Shown one piece after another: positions 8,044 to 15,843 of a DNA stretch of 64,000 nt; positions within the stretch are counted from its first letter, which is position 1; each line of letters opens with the position of its first letter. The notes beneath the pieces were generated by a model. It was not told the DNA's origin. It saw only the letters and a program-made list of their open reading frames with translations, and searched no databases. Origin of the DNA: Cellulomonas marina. GTDB taxonomy: Bacteria; Actinomycetota; Actinomycetes; Actinomycetales; Cellulomonadaceae. Made by a program: the position numbers and the translations under genes. Location of the stretch: positions 1 through 64,000 of the forward strand of contig NZ_FOKA01000009.1 in NCBI RefSeq assembly GCF_900111925.1. The letters are read 5' to 3'.

Positions 8044-11000
8044 CTAGACGGATGCGTGTGCAGGCAGCGGAGGGCCTGGTGGGGTGCGGGTGTGGGCTGC
8101 AGGAAGTCGGTGCACGGCGTCGACCTTGTCCAGGCCTTCGCTGCGGTGAGTCAGTAGTAGGACACCGAGGTGGGAGGCGGCGTCGAGCAGATCGGCGACG
8201 AGGGCTTCGGCGGTGGGTTCGTCGAGGCCTTCGGTCGGTTCGTCGAGGACGAGCAGCGTGGGGTTGACCAGCAGCGCGCGCGCGGCTGCCAGGCGGCGAC
8301 GTTCGCCGCCGGAGATGGTGCCGTCCCCGAGCCGCGTGGAGAGACCGGCGGGCAGGCCGGCGAGCCACGGTCCCAGGCGCACCCGTTCGAGGACGGCGAC
8401 GAGCCGGGCGTCGTCGGCATCCGGGGCCGCCAGGCGAAGGTTCTCCCGGAGGGTGGAGTCGAACAGGTGGTCGCCGTGGTCGCCGACGACGGCCACGCGG
8501 CGTCGGACATCGGCGCCGGCGAGCTCGCGGATGTCGATGCCGCCGAGCAGCACGTGGCCGCCGGCGGGGTCGAGCAGGCGCGCGATGACGGCCACGAGGG
8601 TCGACTTGCCCGAGCCGGAGGGCCCCAGGAGTGCAACCTTCTCCCCCTCGTCGACCTTCAGGTCTAGGCCGTGGAGTGCAGGTGGGCGGGCCGGGTCCCA
8701 TCCGGCGACCAGGCCGCGGACCGTCAGCTGCGAGGAGACCGGCAGGGGGCGTGGCGCCACGGGCTCGCCGGCGACGACCGGGGCGGTCGCGAGTTCGCGA
8801 AGGCGGGTCCGCGCTGCGGCCGCGCGCTGACGGGCGACGGCGGCGTCGACGAGGGTTTGTGCGGGCTCGGTGAGCGCCAGCGCGACGAGCACGAGGACGG
8901 CTGCCGCCTCGGGGCCCAGCGCCCTGGAGTAGGCGGCCGCGGCGGCGGCTCCTAAGACGGCGACGGCCACGCCGACGTGGCCGAGCGCGGTCGCGGCGCC
9001 GCACCACCACGCACTGCGGGCCTCGGCGACAGCGAGGGCGGCGCTGCGACGGTCGGGCAGGCGCAGGGCCTCCTCGACGCCGCGGGCCGCGAGCTCCTCG
9101 GCGCCGTCGAGTGTCTCGGTGAGGGCGTCGATGACCTGGTCGCGCGCGCCGGCGACGGCGGCCTCGCGGCGTACGGCTTCGCGCGCGCCGATGAGGGGGG
9201 CCAGCACTCCTGCGACGAGCAGCCCCGCGGCGACCGCCGCGCCAGAGAGGGGTAGGGCGGCTGTGGCTGCGCCCGCCGCCACGAGCAGCGCGAGGAGTGC
9301 GGACAGGGCGGGCAGCTGCCCACGCAGGAGCCCGTCGACGCGGGCGTCGACGTCGTCGACGACCCGGGTCAGCAGGGCCCCGCGGCGCAACGGGCCGGGT
9401 CCGGGCACGCGGGGCACGAGTTCCGCGTACACCTGGGAGCGCCAGCGCCCCAGCCTGTCGAAGGCGACCTCGTGGGAGACCAGCCGCTCGAGGTAGCGCA
9501 GCAGGGGACGGGCCACGGCGGACCCGCGGACCAGCACGACGGCGGTCGACAGGGTCAGCACCGGTGGGATCGCCGAGGCGCGCACGAGCAGCCAGGTGGC
9601 CGCCGCCGTCAGCAGCAGCCCGGCCAGCCAGGAGGTGGCGCCCAGGGTCACAGCGACCGGCGCCGACCGGGAGGCCCGCCGCAACAGCTGTCGTGACCAG
9701 GCTGCCTCAGCCGGTGGGAGGGCTTGGGGTCTGTCCTCATCGGACGCCATGCGCACGCCGTGATCTGGTGGCCCGGCAGATGCAGTCGCTGCGGCGCGAC
9801 CGGGGCGGACGGGTGCGGGGATGAGGGGCTGGGGCGGGTGGACCTCGAGGGTGCGGTCGGCCGCGGCGAGCAGGGCCCGTCGATGGGAGACGACCAGGAC
9901 AGCGCTGCCGCGTGCGGCTGCCTGGCGAAGGCGGGCGATGACCAGCTGCTCGGCGGCGGCGTCGAGGTGGGCGGTGGGCTCGTCCAGGAGCAGCAGACGA
10001 GGGTGGTGGGCCACCAAGGCCAGGGCGCGGGCCAGCGCCAGTCGTTGGCGCTGGCCGGAGGAGAGCCCGGCGCCTCCTTCGCCGAGCGGGGTCGCCAGGG
10101 CCAGCGGTAGGGCGGCGATCTCGTCGGCGAGCCCGACGTCGGCCAGGGCGGCCCAGCGCTCGTCGTCGCCCGCGAGCACGTCCAGGGCGTCGGCGACTGT
10201 GCGGGCGTGCGGCAGCGTCGGGCGCTGGGGCACGTAGACGAGGCCGTCACGACCGCCGGTGGCTCCTCCGCCGACTACCTCCACGGCGCCGGTGGCGCCC
10301 GGTTGGATGCCGGCGAGCACGCGCAGCGCCGTGGTCTTCCCCGCGCCGGAGGGACCCTGCAGGGCGACGAGCTCCCCGGCGGTGACGGACAAGTGCGGCA
10401 GGTGAAGGGCGTCGACCTCGGTACCGGGGTGGCGTACTCGCACGTCTAGGGCGCTTGCCCTGGCGGGGCCCCAGGCGGGGGTGCCAGGTCGGAGCCTGGC
10501 GGTGTCGCGGGCGTCGGGGACGGCGAGGAGGTTTTCGACCTCCTCGACCACGGCGGTGGCGTCGGCGGCGGCGTGGAAGCGGGCACCGACCTCGCGCAGG
10601 GGCCGGTAGGCCTCGGGGGCGAGCAGGATGAGCAGGAGCGCAGGCAGCAGGTCCAGGGTGCCGGCGGCCACGCGCAGGCCGGCCTCGACGGCGACGAGGC
10701 CGACCGACAGGGTGCCCACCAAGTCCAGCGCGGTTGAGGACAGGAACGCCAGCCGCAGCACGCGGGCCGTCTCGGTGGCCTGGGCCCGGGTCATCTGCGC
10801 GACGACGTCGACCTGGCGTTGGGCACGCCCGTACAGGCGCAGCGTGGGCAGGCCTGCGACGACGTCGAGGAAGTGGGCGGTCAGGCGCCGGGTGGTGACC
10901 CAGCGCTGGCGGGCTCGCTCGGCGGTGGCCCAGCCGACGAGCGCGGCGAAGACCGGTACGAGGGGCAGGGTGAGCAGGACGATGATGCCCGAGGCGGGGT

Positions 11001-11514
11001 CGACCAGGAGCATCGCGGCCACGACCAGGGGTGGAACGACACCGGCGATGACGAGGGAGGGCAGGTAGCCGTCGAACCAGGGCCGCAGCGCGTCCAGGCC
11101 GCTGCTGAGCAGGGCGCCCAGCCGGGCGGGTCCGTACGCGGCGATCCACGCGGGGCCCCGGCGCAGTGCGGCGGCAAGGGCAGCGCGGCGCACGTCGTCG
11201 ACGGCTGCGGATCCGGCGCGGGTGGTGAGCACCCGCTCGCCCCAGGCCAGGGCGGCCCGCAGGCCGAGGGCGGCCCCGAGCAGCCCGAGCCAGGTCCCGA
11301 CGCCCGCGCCGGGCATCGGCAGTGCCCCCGCACGGGCGGGGTCCTCGAGGGCGACCAGGGCGGTCACCAGGGCGGCCAGGATGCCGGCGACCAGGACGGT
11401 GACCAGCGCCTGGGCGCCGGAGACCAGCACGACGGCGGCCACCCAGGGCCGGGCGGAGGGCGCGCGGCGCAGCAGCCGGGGATCCAGCGGGCCACGGCGA
11501 GGGTCGGCGCTCAC
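8044..11514 (-). CDS. cydDC: CydDC fusion: ABC exporter for cytochrome bd assembly
   Basis: A single 1,156-residue chain contains two complete ABC half-transporters. The first (CydD-like) has its membrane part at about 15-310, Walker A GPSGAGKT near 390 and signature LSSGQRQR near 490. The second (CydC-like) has its membrane part near 620-900, Walker A GPSGSGKST near 990, signature ISGGERRR and Walker B LLVLDEP near 1,090. CydDC exports thiols to the outside, which is needed to mature cytochrome bd. Fused CydDC is common in Actinobacteria. The GTG start overlaps the cydB stop by four bases, so it is the last gene of cydA-cydB-cydDC. Confidence 0.93.
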   Translation of the reverse strand: MSADPRRGPLDPRLLRRAPSARPWVAAVVLVSGAQALVTVLVAGILAALVTALVALEDPARAGALPMPGAGVGTWLGLLGAALGLRAALAWGERVLTTRAGSAAVDDVRRAALAAALRRGPAWIAAYGPARLGALLSSGLDALRPWFDGYLPSLVIAGVVPPLVVAAMLLVDPASGIIVLLTLPLVPVFAALVGWATAERARQRWVTTRRLTAHFLDVVAGLPTLRLYGRAQRQVDVVAQMTRAQATETARVLRLAFLSSTALDLVGTLSVGLVAVEAGLRVAAGTLDLLPALLLILLAPEAYRPLREVGARFHAAADATAVVEEVENLLAVPDARDTARLRPGTPAWGPARASALDVRVRHPGTEVDALHLPHLSVTAGELVALQGPSGAGKTTALRVLAGIQPGATGAVEVVGGGATGGRDGLVYVPQRPTLPHARTVADALDVLAGDDERWAALADVGLADEIAALPLALATPLGEGGAGLSSGQRQRLALARALALVAHHPRLLLLDEPTAHLDAAAEQLVIARLRQAAARGSAVLVVSHRRALLAAADRTLEVHPPQPLIPAPVRPGRAAATASAGPPDHGVRMASDEDRPQALPPAEAAWSRQLLRRASRSAPVAVTLGATSWLAGLLLTAAATWLLVRASAIPPVLTLSTAVVLVRGSAVARPLLRYLERLVSHEVAFDRLGRWRSQVYAELVPRVPGPGPLRRGALLTRVVDDVDARVDGLLRGQLPALSALLALLVAAGAATAALPLSGAAVAAGLLVAGVLAPLIGAREAVRREAAVAGARDQVIDALTETLDGAEELAARGVEEALRLPDRRSAALAVAEARSAWWCGAATALGHVGVAVAVLGAAAAAAYSRALGPEAAAVLVLVALALTEPAQTLVDAAVARQRAAAARTRLRELATAPVVAGEPVAPRPLPVSSQLTVRGLVAGWDPARPPALHGLDLKVDEGEKVALLGPSGSGKSTLVAVIARLLDPAGGHVLLGGIDIRELAGADVRRRVAVVGDHGDHLFDSTLRENLRLAAPDADDARLVAVLERVRLGPWLAGLPAGLSTRLGDGTISGGERRRLAAARALLVNPTLLVLDEPTEGLDEPTAEALVADLLDAASHLGVLLLTHRSEGLDKVDAVHRLPAAHTRTPPGPPLPAHASV

Positions 11515-12530
11515 GTGGGTACCCGTTCGCTGGTCACCCGCTGGCGCAGCACCCAGTAGGAGAAGGCCTGGTAGGCCACGACGCCGGGCAAGACCACGAC
11601 GCCGGCCCAGCTGATGACCTCCAGCGCCGTGCTCGAGGCGGCGGCGGACTCACGGGTCAGCGACCAGGCCGGGTCTAGCGTGCTGGCTAGCACCACCTCG
11701 CCACCGGCGGTCAGGGCGGCCACCACCGCCGCGGCGACCACCGCGGCCCCCGCGACGAAGGCCAGCGCCTCGCGGTGGGCCGCGGCCGCGGCGACGACGA
11801 GGAGAAGTACCAGGGCCGCGCCGCCCCACAGCGAGGCGGTGCCGTACCCGGTGAGGGCGCTGATGCCGGCGGCGCCCGCAAGGGCAGCGGCGCCCGTGGA
11901 GGCCGTGGCGACGGTCACGCGCCGGGCCCGACGTCGCAGCGGCCCGGTGGTGCGCAGGCCCAGAAAGGTCGAGCCCAGCAGCACCGCCAGGGTCACCGCG
12001 GCCACGGCACCGGCCAGTGCCTGCCAGGTCGCCAGCGGCTCCAGGGTGCGCAGGAGCCCGGCGCCCACGCCCGGACTCGAGTGCACCTCGCCGTCCGTGC
12101 CCAGGGCGAGCCCGCGGACGAAGACGGTCAGCAGCGCCCCGAGCAGGGCGACCACGCCGAGCGAGGTTGCTGCCAGCCACGCGTCGCACCGGCGCCGCCA
12201 GGCCGCTCCGGAGTGCTTGCCGCGGAACTCCAGTGCGACCCCGCGGCCGGCGAGCAGCACCAGCACGGCCACGAAGGGCAGGAACAGGCCTGACAGCAGG
12301 GCTGCGTACCAGTCGGGGAAGGCGGCGAAGGTGACCCCGATGGCGGCGACGAACCAGACCTCGTTGCCGTCCCAGAAGGGCCCGATGGTGCGCAGCGCGG
12401 CGGAGCGCTCGTGGTCGTTGCGTCCCAGCAGCGGTGACAGCGCGCCGACGCCGAAGTCGAAGCCCTCCAGGACGAAGAACAGCACCCAGCACAGCACGAC
12501 GAGGGCGAACCAGATGGTGACGAGGTCCAC
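11511..12530 (-). CDS. cydB: Cytochrome bd ubiquinol oxidase subunit II
   Basis: The 339-residue membrane protein begins MDLVTIWFALVVLCWVLFF and contains EGFDFGVG and GPFWDGNEVW, the classic CydB motifs. Several further membrane helices follow. CydB is the partner of CydA in the high-affinity terminal quinol oxidase. This oxidase is resistant to copper and other conditions that cripple the copper-containing aa3 oxidase, which fits its place in a metal island. It starts with GTG 60 bases after cydA and overlaps cydDC. Confidence 0.95.
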   Translation of the reverse strand: MDLVTIWFALVVLCWVLFFVLEGFDFGVGALSPLLGRNDHERSAALRTIGPFWDGNEVWFVAAIGVTFAAFPDWYAALLSGLFLPFVAVLVLLAGRGVALEFRGKHSGAAWRRRCDAWLAATSLGVVALLGALLTVFVRGLALGTDGEVHSSPGVGAGLLRTLEPLATWQALAGAVAAVTLAVLLGSTFLGLRTTGPLRRRARRVTVATASTGAAALAGAAGISALTGYGTASLWGGAALVLLLVVAAAAAHREALAFVAGAAVVAAAVVAALTAGGEVVLASTLDPAWSLTRESAAASSTALEVISWAGVVVLPGVVAYQAFSYWVLRQRVTSERVPT

Positions 12531-12590
12531 GGCGGACTCCCCGGAGATGGTCCAGGGGCGGCGACCCCTGAGGTAGCGGTGCAGGTCAGG

Positions 12591-14114
12591 TCAGTAGGTG
12601 GTGACCAGGTCGGCGTCCTGCGGGGTGCGGCCGCCGGTGCGCTCGTCGGGCTGGTCAGTGGGGTTCTCCTCGCCCCGCTCGCCCGCGGCCAGGGCCTCGG
12701 CGTCCAGGTCCTGGCGGATGATGTGCAGCACCAGGCGGGTCCATACGACCGCGATGACGCCGTAGGCGAGGGCGAAGGTCCCCAGGGCCGCCAGCGCCTC
12801 CCCGGCGGTCAGGCCCGCGGATAGGCCGTCCTCGGTACGGGTCAAGCCGAACGCCAGCCAGGGCTGACGCGCGGTCTCGGTGAAAACCCAGCCGAAGGTG
12901 CCGGCCGCGGCGGGCAGGGCAGGTAGCAGCGGCAGCAGTCGCAGCGCCCGCCGCACACCGAGACGACCGACCGGCAGCTCACGGCCACGGCGCGTGGCCC
13001 ACAGGTAGGCCGCGGCCACGGCGGTCGCGAGCATCCCGATGCCGATCATGGCCCGGAAGGACCAGTACGCCATCCACACCACGGGCACGTAATCGCCGGC
13101 ACCGAACTGCTCGGCGTACTGCGCCTGCAGGTCGTCGATACCGGCCACCGTGGCGGTCGGATCGCCTACTGCCAGGACCGAGAGCAGGTAGGGCACGTCC
13201 AGGCTGAAGAAGGGCTCTTCTCCCCCGGGACGCCCGACGGCGAAGATTGAGAATGGCGCCCCGGCCGTGGTCGTGTACAGCGCCTCCGCGGCCGCCATCT
13301 TCATGGGTTGGACCTGGGTCATCACCTTGCCCAGCACGTCCCCAGTCAGGGCCACGAGGGTCCCGCCCACAAGCGTCGACCATGCCCCGACCCGCGCCAG
13401 CGTGCCGAAGGCCAGCCCCTGCTCGTGGTCGTCGCGGCTTTCGGGTTCCCCTGGCTCGCCCAGCCCCGAGGCCGTCGGCACGTGCACCCAGCGGCGCCAG
13501 GCACCCACGGCCAACAGCAGCGCACCGCCGAGCATCACCGCCCCGGCGATCGTGTGCGGGAAGGCGGCCAGGTTGACCGGGTTGAGCATCAGCTCAGGAA
13601 AGCTTGTCAGGCGCGCGCGGCCCACCTGCTCGTCCCAGCGGTAGGCGACGGGGTTCTGCATGAACGCATTCGCCGCGAGGATAACGAAGGCCGAGATCAG
13701 CGTCCCGATGGCGACCACCCAGATCGTTGCTAGGTGCAGCCGCCGCGGCAGCCTGCCCCAGCCGAAGTACCACAGGCCCAAGAAGGTCGCCTCGAGGAAG
13801 AATGCGAGCATGCCTTCGACGGCCAGCACGGGCCCGAAGACGTCGCCGTAGGCGCGGGCGAACGAGCTCCACCCCAGACCGAACTGCAGCTCCTGCACCA
13901 GACCGGTGACCACACCGACGGCGAAGGTCACCAGCAGCAGCTTGCCGACTAGCAGCGTCAGCCGGCGGTAGCAGTCGCGGCCCGTGCGGTGCCACGCGGT
14001 GTGCAGACCGGCCGTGGCTGCCGCCAGCGCTATCGACAGCGGTACGAACAGGTAGTGGTAGATCGTCACGACCGCAAACTGCAGCCGCGTGATGTCCAGG
14101 ACAGAAAGGTCCAC
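12591..14114 (-). CDS. cydA: Cytochrome bd ubiquinol oxidase subunit I
   Basis: The 507-residue protein has the CydA N-terminus (DITRLQFAVVTIYHYLFVPL with the heme-ligand histidine region). It also has the motif GWVFTETARQPW near residue 400, matching the family GWxxxExGRQPW signature with Ala in place of Gly. About nine membrane helices and a short quinol loop can be seen. I chose the GTG at 14114 because AAGGTGG lies six bases upstream and the protein then begins MDLSVLDITRLQF, as in homologues. It is the first gene of cydAB-DC, divergent from blaI. Confidence 0.95.
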   Translation of the reverse strand: MDLSVLDITRLQFAVVTIYHYLFVPLSIALAAATAGLHTAWHRTGRDCYRRLTLLVGKLLLVTFAVGVVTGLVQELQFGLGWSSFARAYGDVFGPVLAVEGMLAFFLEATFLGLWYFGWGRLPRRLHLATIWVVAIGTLISAFVILAANAFMQNPVAYRWDEQVGRARLTSFPELMLNPVNLAAFPHTIAGAVMLGGALLLAVGAWRRWVHVPTASGLGEPGEPESRDDHEQGLAFGTLARVGAWSTLVGGTLVALTGDVLGKVMTQVQPMKMAAAEALYTTTAGAPFSIFAVGRPGGEEPFFSLDVPYLLSVLAVGDPTATVAGIDDLQAQYAEQFGAGDYVPVVWMAYWSFRAMIGIGMLATAVAAAYLWATRRGRELPVGRLGVRRALRLLPLLPALPAAAGTFGWVFTETARQPWLAFGLTRTEDGLSAGLTAGEALAALGTFALAYGVIAVVWTRLVLHIIRQDLDAEALAAGERGEENPTDQPDERTGGRTPQDADLVTTY

Positions 14115-14169
14115 GCCCACCCACCTTTTCCTGTGCACGCCAGCGACCGGCCGGTGCCTGTCGCAGCCA

Positions 14170-14200
14170 TACTACGCCGCGTCGTACGAGGTATGTAGTA
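14170..14200. promoter_or_regulatory. BlaI-type operator between cydA and blaI
   Basis: TACTAC (14170-14175) and GTAGTA (14195-14200) form a dyad, with a second palindrome TCGTACGA at 14182-14189 between them. The sequence lies in the 133-base gap between divergent cydA and blaI. BlaI/MecI repressors bind dyads of the TACNNNNGTA kind, so this site could control both directions. The binding itself is inferred. Confidence 0.6.
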
Positions 14201-14247
14201 CGAAGGTGGAAGTACGTCGCCTGTCGTAGGAAGGTGTTGACCTGGCT

Positions 14248-14637
14248 ATGCTGGGCGCTGTGGCGGGCAGCGGACTGGGCGACCTTGAGCGTGAGGTCAT
14301 GGCGCATCTGTGGGACGCCGGCGCGCCCCTGACCGTCCGACAGGTGCACGAGCAGCTGTCCGGCGCGCGGTCCCTGGCGTACACGACCGTGATGACGGTG
14401 CTGGACCGACTGGCCAAGAAGGGCGTCGTGCGTCAGGAGCGCGCCGACCGCGCCTACCGCTACGCGCCGGTGCAGACCCGCGAAGAGATGACGGCCGCGC
14501 TCATGCTGGACGCGCTGGGCGCCACCCCCGACGGGCCCGCGCGCGATGCGGCCCTCGTGCACTTCGTCGGCAGGGTCGGACCCGAGGGCGCCGCCGCCCT
14601 GCGCGCGGCGCTGGAGCGCGCCGGCTCCGGGTCCTGA
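14248..14637 (+). CDS. BlaI/MecI/CopY-family repressor
   Basis: The 129-residue protein has the winged-helix domain of the family. LGDLEREVMAHLWDAG leads into the recognition helix region (TVRQVHEQLSG, LAYTTVMTVLDRLAKKG) and the wing (RQERADRAYRYAPV). A C-terminal dimerisation helix follows. It diverges from the cytochrome bd operon across a dyad operator and precedes a BlaR1-like peptidase. BlaI homologues in Actinobacteria repress respiratory and beta-lactam genes and are removed by proteolysis. Control of cydABDC here is an inference from position and operator. Confidence 0.85.
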   Translation: MLGAVAGSGLGDLEREVMAHLWDAGAPLTVRQVHEQLSGARSLAYTTVMTVLDRLAKKGVVRQERADRAYRYAPVQTREEMTAALMLDALGATPDGPARDAALVHFVGRVGPEGAAALRAALERAGSGS

Positions 14638-14679
14638 GCCGGCCGCCCGCGGCCCCTGCCTGACCTCTCCTCCGCCCCC

Positions 14680-15636
14680 GTGACGACGCTGCTGCTCGGT
14701 GGGCTCGGGCTGGCGCTGTCCCTGCTGGTGCCCGAGATGCTCGCCCGGGCCCGGTGGACCGATCGAGCGCCCGGGCCGGCCGTCGTGCTGTGGCAAGCCG
14801 TGACCCTGGCGTCGGTGCTCTCGGCGGTCGGGGTCGTGCTCGTGGCCCCCGAGGAGCTCGTGCGGGCACTGGACACCGGGCCCGACGTCGAGGCGTGGGT
14901 GCTCGTAGGCGCCCTGGCCGTCGCCGGCCTCATCGTCACCCGGCTCGTGTGGTCCACCGCCGGGGTGCTGCTGCGCTCACGACGGCGGCGGGCGCGGCAC
15001 GCGAACCTGGTGGACCTGCTGGGCCGCGCCGAGACGGATGGTCTGCAGCATCCGGGCGGCGCACCGCTGCGGGTGCTCGACGGTCCCCTGCCGCTGGCCT
15101 ACTGCCTGCCCGGGCGGGCACCGCGCGTCGTCCTTAGCGGCGCCGCGCTGCAGGCGCTGTCGGCCGAGCAGGTCCAGGCGGTCCTGGCTCACGAGCAGGC
15201 GCACCTGCGGGCGCGCCACGACCTCGTGCTGGAGTCCTTCACCGCTGCGTACCAGGCCGTCCCGAGGTCGCTGCGCAGCCGTATCCCGCTGGAGTCGGTG
15301 GCCCTGCTGCTGGAGATGGTGGCCGACGACGCAGCCCGGGCCCGCTGCGGCCCGGCGCCACTGGCCTCAGCGCTGGCCGCGATGAGCACCGACGGTGACC
15401 TGGGTGCGCAGGACCTGGGCCCTGCCGGGCGCGCGGCCCGCCGCCAGGTCCGCACCCCCCAGGGCGACCGCCGCCGCCGGGTCGGGCGGCTGCAGCGACC
15501 GGCCACGGCCGAGCGTGCTCTGCGCGCGGCCGTCCTGGGCCTGGCGGTGGCCGTCCTCGTGCTGCCCACCGCGTTCGTCGTCGCACCCTGGCTGGCCCAG
15601 GCGCTGCCGTCGCTGCCGCCGCTTCCCGGCTCTTGA
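14680..15636 (+). CDS. M56-family membrane peptidase (BlaR1-like)
   Basis: The 318-residue protein starts at a GTG (MTTLLLGGLGLALSLLV). It has membrane helices at about 1-20, 40-60, 78-100 and near the C-terminus. The cytosolic zinc protease motif HEQAHLRARHD at about residue 171 matches HExxH. It is shorter than true BlaR1 and lacks the extracellular penicillin-binding sensor, as usual for actinobacterial M56 proteins. It follows blaI by 42 bases and probably cleaves it on receiving an unknown signal. No sensor for the signal is visible. Confidence 0.8.
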   Translation: MTTLLLGGLGLALSLLVPEMLARARWTDRAPGPAVVLWQAVTLASVLSAVGVVLVAPEELVRALDTGPDVEAWVLVGALAVAGLIVTRLVWSTAGVLLRSRRRRARHANLVDLLGRAETDGLQHPGGAPLRVLDGPLPLAYCLPGRAPRVVLSGAALQALSAEQVQAVLAHEQAHLRARHDLVLESFTAAYQAVPRSLRSRIPLESVALLLEMVADDAARARCGPAPLASALAAMSTDGDLGAQDLGPAGRAARRQVRTPQGDRRRRVGRLQRPATAERALRAAVLGLAVAVLVLPTAFVVAPWLAQALPSLPPLPGS

Positions 15637-15843
15637 AGCAGTCCTCGCACCGTCGGCACCGTGCCGGGGTTGTCGCTTCGCCCCGCTCGATCGGAGTCTC
15701 CGCGAGAGGAGCATGTGCGCGAAGTGCTGTGTCGTACGTGCGCGCGCCGATCGTAGATCCTTCACGCTCTCGGTTGATGCTCATCACCAAGACCCCATGG
15801 CCTTGCAAGTTATGCCCCGTGTGAGCCGATAATCGAGATGACG

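Noticed and set aside
8631..12576. Long plus-strand open frames opposite cydDC and cydB
   Set aside because: They are Arg/Gly/Ala-rich with no domains and lie antisense to clearly conserved genes; in DNA this GC-rich such frames are expected.
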